NCBI RefSeq assembly: GCF_900108855.1 | Contig: NZ_FNXY01000006.1 | Span: forward strand, 248,001 to 312,000 | Direction of reading: 5' to 3' | DNA: 64,000 bases | Origin: Dyadobacter koreensis | Lineage (GTDB): Bacteria > Bacteroidota > Bacteroidia > Cytophagales > Spirosomataceae | Part shown: positions 59,847 to 64,000 of the stretch, piece by piece | Layout of the letters: every line of letters begins with the position of its first letter | How positions within the stretch are numbered: position 1 is the first letter of the stretch | Made by a program: the position numbers and the translations under genes | The notes under the pieces: model-generated | The model's database searches: none | Told to the model about the DNA's origin: nothing | What the model saw: the letters and a program-made list of their open reading frames with translations, nothing else

Positions 59847-60893
59847 TCCTCCGAATGGTTTAGTACGGTTCAGCTCATTTTGAAGCTCATCAACCAGTTG
59901 CCCGATTCGATCCATGGAAGGAGAAGGATTGGGCAATTGCGAGCTTATGAAAGCTTTAACTTCCCATACTTCCAAAACGTCATGCAGTGATGCTTCGATA
60001 TTTGGAATCTCCGCAATATCTGAACTTAAAAGTAAAACACCTTTTGTTTTTACCTGATTATAAGCCTTTCTGTAAAGAAAGCCTTGGTTTTTGAGTACAA
60101 ATAAATAGTGTGAACCATCCTTGATGTCATACCAGTTGCGAATAAAAGTTCCTACAAGCAATGCACCCGGATACTCAAAATCCGATCCGCTTTCAAAGGC
60201 CCGGTAGTAACCTGACGGCAGATTTGGAAGCTGAAAAGACGGGAGATGTGTCAAAAATGCTGGGTTTTGGTAGTTTGTTATATACTCCATCCATTGGTTT
60301 TTACCTACCCATTGAATCGTAGGATAATTAGGTAACCGCTCCTCGCGATAGACAGGCGCGGGTTCCGGATTGATGGCATATTGATTATTAAAAACCGGCA
60401 TCCGGTGGTCAGCCAGATTCGTCTGCGGAATTGATGCCTGCATCTGGCCCGGTCTGGAATGCTGAATAGGCTGGTACGCATCTCCGTTGACTGGCTTAAG
60501 TGTTACCTGCCGGGAAACCATACGTATCGACGGTTCCGGCTGCTGGTAGTGATCCATTACTTTTGAAAGTGGCTGCGGTTCCGAATAGGTTGGCATTCGA
60601 GGCGGAGCTGACGTTGCACCGGAATGCGAAACGGTCATAGGTCTTTGTCCATTAAGTGGCAAGGACATTTCAGGGGTTTCCCGGATTTTTCTAAGATCGT
60701 TTTTTAGTAAATTGTCCACAGAGATGCCAAAAGCCGCTGCCATATTCTTAAGGTTAGTAAGATTAGGGTTGGCACGCGCTTCCTCGTAAGCACCTAAAAG
60801 AGACCTCTTAATTGCGATTTTTCGTGCAAATTGCTCTTGTGTAAGGCCATTTAGCCTACGGAGATATTTTATGTTGTTGCTGACTATGCTCAT
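59835..60893 (-). CDS. XRE-family DNA-binding regulator with proline-rich linker and S24-like C-terminal domain
   Basis: A 352-residue regulator. The N-terminal HTH is NIKYLRRLNGLTQEQFARKI, then SLLGAYEEARANPNLTNLKN (residues about 6-66). A linker of about 120 residues rich in Pro, Gln, Ser and Met (70-200) follows. The C-terminal domain (about 205-325) looks like an S24/LexA peptidase fold: YYRAFESGSDFEYPGALLVG, WYDIKDGSHYLFVLKNQGF and YRKAYNQVKTKGVLLLSSD. The usual GDSMEP serine motif is replaced by SGSDFEYPG, so self-cleavage is doubtful. It overlaps the end of the previous gene by 12 bases (convergent). Likely a repressor of its own or neighbouring genes; the trigger is unknown. Confidence 0.8.
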   Translation of the reverse strand: MSIVSNNIKYLRRLNGLTQEQFARKIAIKRSLLGAYEEARANPNLTNLKNMAAAFGISVDNLLKNDLRKIRETPEMSLPLNGQRPMTVSHSGATSAPPRMPTYSEPQPLSKVMDHYQQPEPSIRMVSRQVTLKPVNGDAYQPIQHSRPGQMQASIPQTNLADHRMPVFNNQYAINPEPAPVYREERLPNYPTIQWVGKNQWMEYITNYQNPAFLTHLPSFQLPNLPSGYYRAFESGSDFEYPGALLVGTFIRNWYDIKDGSHYLFVLKNQGFLYRKAYNQVKTKGVLLLSSDIAEIPNIEASLHDVLEVWEVKAFISSQLPNPSPSMDRIGQLVDELQNELNRTKPFGGLPY

Positions 60894-61480
60894 GAAATAA
60901 CCTTTGCGAGAAAGTTACAAAGAAATGACAAAATTTTTAGCAAAATTTAATTTGAGCAAATTGAAATGGTTTTTTATTTGAAATTAGATACATCTAATCA
61001 TCTTGATATTTAGCTCTGAAACAGGCATTGAATTCAAGATAGGCGTTATTAATTGCTGTTAATTTAGGGTCAAGTATTGAGATGAACAATGAGACTTGGT
61101 TACAGTTGCCATAATATTCATCAACAAATACTAATATTGACCTTCAAAAAGTTCAAGTTATGAGCGGTAATTTCAATACTTTCCTTCACAACCTAGTTGT
61201 GTTGAACAGATTAAACAAGGCATTTTTTAAAATATTGGAGATTTAACTGGCTTTCTTCGGTTATTCAGAAAAAGTTTTTTAATCTCAACTTCAATCGACT
61301 TATTCATAATTTTCGCGTTATACTTATCAAACTTAGTAAAATTAATCTGTCTGAAAACAGGCGATATCATTCAGTCGAACTTTGAGTAAGAAAGTTATTT
61401 TCGTTAAAGCAAAAAGCGCAGAAAATTGAGTATCAATTCCCTGCGCTACAATTTTATGTAATCGAAACTATTTCAAAATA
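60894..61480. other. Large intergenic region between XRE gene and folD
   Basis: A 587-base AT-rich stretch. Apart from the folD terminator I see no gene. A dyad GCAAAATTTAATTTGAGC lies about 60 bases upstream of the XRE start and could be an operator. No reading frame with protein-like content was found on either strand. Confidence 0.35.
61415..61447 (-). terminator. Intrinsic terminator of folD
   Basis: AGCGCAG (61415-61421) pairs with CTGCGCT (61441-61447); an inner stem ATTGA/TCAAT lies within the loop. On the minus strand the stem is followed by TTTTTG. It lies about 34 bases past the folD stop. Confidence 0.75.
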
Positions 61481-62362
61481 TCACTTATATATCTCTTTCC
61501 TGGCAGCTTTCAGCGTATTGGTCAATAATCCACAGATTGTCATCAAACCAACTCCGCCAGGAACCGGTGTAATGAAGCTGCTTTTTGGGGCAACATCAGC
61601 AAAGTTTACGTCGCCTTTGATTGCAAAGCCACTTTTTTTCGTTGCATCTTCGACGCGTGTAATACCTACATCAATCACAACCGCGCCTTCCTTCACGTAA
61701 TCCGCAGTTACGAATTCTGGTCTGCCCAATGCTACGATAAGGATATCAGCTGTTTGACATATCTCCTTAAGATTTTGAGTTTTACTATGGGTAATCGTCA
61801 CCGTGCAATTTCCAGGATATTCATTACGCTGCATCAAAATGCTCATAGGCAACCCAACAATTTGGCTGCGGCCGATTACTACACAATGTTTTCCTGATGT
61901 TTCAATTCCGGCACGAATAAGCATTTCCAGAATCCCGAAAGGCGTCGCCGAAATGTATGCCGGAAGTCCTTTACACATTCTGCCAACATTAATCGGGTGG
62001 AAACCGTCCACGTCTTTCGAAGGGTCCACAGCTTCCATCACTGTGTTTTCAGAAATGTGTTTTGGCAAGGGTAACTGAACGATAAATCCATCCACATCCG
62101 GATTATTATTCAGTGACTCGACTGCTTCCAAAAGCTGAGCTTCGGTCGTTTCGGCGCCAAAACGAAGCAGGGTAGAAGTGAAGCCAATTTCTTCACAGCT
62201 ACGGATTTTGGATGCAACGTATGTTTCGCTCGCACCGTCTTGTCCCACCAATATAGCTGCCAAGTGCGGTTTTTTTCCACCGGTTGAAACCCAGTTTTCA
62301 ACTTCAAGTTTTATCTCTGACTTAATCTGGGCTGAAATCGCCTTTCCGTCAAGTAGTTGCAT
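61481..62362 (-). CDS. folD: Methylenetetrahydrofolate dehydrogenase/cyclohydrolase
   Basis: A 293-residue bifunctional enzyme of one-carbon metabolism that oxidises methylene-THF to methenyl-THF and hydrolyses it to formyl-THF. Motifs: AILVGQDGASETYVASKIRS (Tyr/Lys catalytic region), VDGFIVQLPLPKHI, KDVDGFHPINVGRMCKGLPA, SGKHCVVIGRSQIVGLPMSI (dinucleotide loop) and VTPVPGGVGLMTICGL-type end seen as SFITPVPGGVGLMTICGLLT. Length and motifs are normal. It is upstream of a terminator and downstream of the sirtuin on the same strand with 57 bases between. Confidence 0.97.
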   Translation of the reverse strand: MQLLDGKAISAQIKSEIKLEVENWVSTGGKKPHLAAILVGQDGASETYVASKIRSCEEIGFTSTLLRFGAETTEAQLLEAVESLNNNPDVDGFIVQLPLPKHISENTVMEAVDPSKDVDGFHPINVGRMCKGLPAYISATPFGILEMLIRAGIETSGKHCVVIGRSQIVGLPMSILMQRNEYPGNCTVTITHSKTQNLKEICQTADILIVALGRPEFVTADYVKEGAVVIDVGITRVEDATKKSGFAIKGDVNFADVAPKSSFITPVPGGVGLMTICGLLTNTLKAARKEIYK

Positions 62363-62419
62363 TTTTATAAAAAGGTATAATAATCGTTATTTATATGAAA
62401 GCAAGCGGATATCTGAGTC

Positions 62420-63115
62420 TCAGGCGTCACTTGCAATCCTGAGTTCATTTTTCAGTTTTTCCAATCCAACTGACGCTTTTTCCTGAATGAAGGTCATATT
62501 TTTTCTGAAGGAAATGTCAGGTTTGGCCGGATCAATGATGTAGATTGGGTTATAAGCATGTACATAATGCACAAGTCCGGCTGCTGGATAAACTGCCAGG
62601 GAAGTTCCGACAACTACAAAGATATCAGCTTGTTCAGCAATTTCAATCGCGACATCCATCATTGGAACAGCTTCTCCAAACCAGACAATATGCGGACGAA
62701 GCTGACTTCCCAATTCACACAAATCTCCCTTTTTTAGTTCCCAGGACGTGATATCATAGACAAGCTCAGGGTTTTTTGTGCTTTCGGATTTAAACAGTTC
62801 TCCGTGTAAATGAATCACGTTTGATGATCCGGCAACTTCATGCAGATTATCAACATTTTGTGTGATAATCTGCACGTCATAATATTTTTCGAGCTCAACC
62901 AACGAGTAATGAGCCGGATTTGGTTTTACAGAAAGGGCCTGTTTTCTCCTTTCATTATAAAACTCAAGGACGACATCCGGATTTTTGCGCCAAGCTTCCG
63001 GCGTTGCGACATCTTCAATCCGGTGATTTTCCCACAGACCGCCACTGTCGCGGAATGTACTTATTCCGCTTTCAGCACTAATTCCGGCACCGGAGAGAAC
63101 AACGAGCTTTTTCAT
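62420..63115 (-). CDS. cobB: SIR2-family NAD-dependent deacylase lacking most zinc cysteines
   Basis: A 231-residue sirtuin. The NAD site is VVLSGAGISAESGISTFRDS; TQNVDNLHEVAG and HLHGE (catalytic His104) follow. Tyr53 and Arg56 in EFYNERRKQA form the Y-x-x-R pair that gives succinyl/malonyl preference in class III enzymes. The zinc ribbon is altered: E. coli CobB has RCS...KCHCC, while here the same region is SESTKNPELVYD...KGDLCELG with one cysteine. The end of the domain is QLRPHIVWFGEAVPM and VVGTSLAVYPAAGL. The predicted role is removal of acyl groups from lysines using NAD. Whether the protein needs no zinc or is less stable is open. Confidence 0.88.
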   Translation of the reverse strand: MKKLVVLSGAGISAESGISTFRDSGGLWENHRIEDVATPEAWRKNPDVVLEFYNERRKQALSVKPNPAHYSLVELEKYYDVQIITQNVDNLHEVAGSSNVIHLHGELFKSESTKNPELVYDITSWELKKGDLCELGSQLRPHIVWFGEAVPMMDVAIEIAEQADIFVVVGTSLAVYPAAGLVHYVHAYNPIYIIDPAKPDISFRKNMTFIQEKASVGLEKLKNELRIASDA

Positions 63116-63165
63116 AGTTTATAAGCTTTTGGCAATTAACTTTAAGCTTTCAGTTAAAAGTAATC

Positions 63166-64000
63166 TTAACTTTTAGTCGTTTTTTTAGCGGCTGGTTTTT
63201 TAGCTGCTGGTTTCTTAGCTGCGGGTTTTTTAACTGCCGGTGCTTTTTCCGTTGCGGCTGCTTTTGGCGCTGCTTTTTTGAAACCACCTCGCCCGGTTGG
63301 CTTATCAGGCGTGTCGGCTGCGATCTGTAAAATTGCTTCGTAAGTCAAATCTGCGGGCTCCGTTCCTTTTGGGATTTTCAGATTCCGTTTTTCGAAGGCT
63401 ACATAAGGACCATACCGACCATTAAGAACTTTCACGTCCGGATTTTCTGCAAATTCCTTGATCGTTTTATTGCTATCCGAAATTCTTTTTGTCTCGATGA
63501 TTTCGATAAGTCTGTCTTCGGCAACCGTCATCGGATCGTCAGTTTTTGCCAGCGAATAGTATTTTCCTCCATGTTTTACATAAGGACCGAATTTCCCAAC
63601 GCTCACAATCATTTCAGAATCTTCGAAAAGCCCGACTGTTCGTGGTAATTTAAAAAGTTCAAAGGCTTCTTCCAGCGTAATGTTTTCCATTAGCTGACCT
63701 TTTTTCAAACTTGCAAACTTCGGTTTTTCTTCGTCCTCCGCATCACCAATCTGCACATAAGGGCCATACTTACCGATCCGAACTGTTATTTTCTTACCGG
63801 TTGCAGGATCTTCGCCAAGTTCACGGGACGTAAGGCTTCTATCGATCGCTTCTTCTTCTGCTTCGCCAACCTTTTTATGGAACGGAGTATAAAAATCAGT
63901 GATCATTTTTTGCCAGGGCAGTTGTCCCTCGGCAATGTGGTCAAAGTCTTTTTCTACGCTGGCAGTAAAAGAATAATCAATAATATCTTCAAAGTGATTT
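63166..64000 (-). CDS. topA: DNA topoisomerase I, C-terminal part (runs off the window)
   Basis: The frame is open from the stop at 63166 to the window edge at 64000, about 277 codons. It starts inside the core (IIDYSFTASVEKDFDHIAEG then QLPWQKMITDFYTPFHKKV), a segment typical of TopA near the end of the catalytic part. Three topoisomerase C-terminal repeats follow (VRIGKYGPYVQIGD, VSVGKFGPYVKHGGKYYSLA, VLNGRYGPYVAFEKRNLK). The tail is Lys/Ala/Pro-rich with repeats of KKPAAKKPAAKK and ends KKTTKS. It relaxes negative supercoils. The N-terminal toprim and catalytic parts lie outside the window. Confidence 0.92.
   Translation of the reverse strand, partial: NHFEDIIDYSFTASVEKDFDHIAEGQLPWQKMITDFYTPFHKKVGEAEEEAIDRSLTSRELGEDPATGKKITVRIGKYGPYVQIGDAEDEEKPKFASLKKGQLMENITLEEAFELFKLPRTVGLFEDSEMIVSVGKFGPYVKHGGKYYSLAKTDDPMTVAEDRLIEIIETKRISDSNKTIKEFAENPDVKVLNGRYGPYVAFEKRNLKIPKGTEPADLTYEAILQIAADTPDKPTGRGGFKKAAPKAAATEKAPAVKKPAAKKPAAKKPAAKKTTKS

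Noticed and set aside
1..64000. tRNA, rRNA, CRISPR arrays, insertion sequences, phage integration sites
   Set aside because: I looked in the intergenic gaps for cloverleaf arms, repeated spacers, transposase frames and terminal repeats and saw none. A dedicated tRNA or CRISPR scan was not possible here.

Overview
The window reads as the chromosome of a Bacteroidota bacterium of the Cytophagales, probably a Dyadobacter-like member of the Spirosomaceae. The phylum call rests on two proteins with type IX secretion (T9SS) C-terminal signals, SusC/SusD remnants, many TAnnTTTG-type -7 promoter elements, few Shine-Dalgarno sites, menaquinone genes, and lipoproteins and Tat-signal sugar isomerases of the kind common in this phylum. 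The genus is inference. No tRNA, rRNA, CRISPR array, insertion sequence or prophage was found.

Layout. 1-11.8 kb holds mixed housekeeping and signalling genes: a fatty acid desaturase, a MacB/FtsX-type permease, a 2OG-Fe(II) oxygenase, a DUF2805 protein, an EEP-family phosphatase/nuclease, a 1,459-residue hybrid histidine kinase and a DinB/DUF1572 protein. 12.3-19.5 kb is a phosphonate catabolic cluster: phosphonatase-like HAD hydrolase, FAD oxidase (TIGR03364), a wrecked SusC-SusD remnant, a lipoprotein phosphodiesterase with a PA14 domain, a PbfA-type aminophosphonate ammonia-lyase and a DUF5690 membrane carrier. 19.7-32.2 kb is a glycan and sugar region: a DUF6807/dehydrogenase/HEAT/cytochrome c fusion, two Tat-exported sugar isomerase-like proteins, an HD phosphohydrolase, an alpha-galactosidase-like protein, and a GH20 hexosaminidase coupled to a NagX/HGSNAT-like membrane acetyltransferase. 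32.4-38.8 kb holds pgi, VanZ, small lipoproteins, a glucose-1-dehydrogenase-like SDR and dnaK. 39.1-48.1 kb has tandem CotH-family T9SS cargo proteins and a phosphocholine-type phospholipase C. 48.3-64 kb is core: thrS-infC-rpmI-rplT, a TPR lipoprotein, an RlmI-like methyltransferase, an EVE protein, divergent menB/menE, an XRE regulator with an S24-like tail, folD, a sirtuin and the 3' end of topA.

How the genes work together. In the phosphonate cluster the PbfA homologue and the FAD oxidase should each give phosphonoacetaldehyde, which the HAD enzyme would split to acetaldehyde and phosphate. The outer lipoprotein phosphodiesterase and the DUF5690 carrier are plausible liberation and uptake steps. 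The SusC/SusD pair that probably once brought substrate across the outer membrane survives only as a deletion-fused, frameshifted scar. The most notable items are this cluster and its scar, the four-part 1,279-residue fusion, a triple alternating TGACA/TGTCA element upstream of dnaK, competing hairpins plus a terminator-like hairpin between infC and rpmI, and a sirtuin that lacks most of its zinc cysteines.
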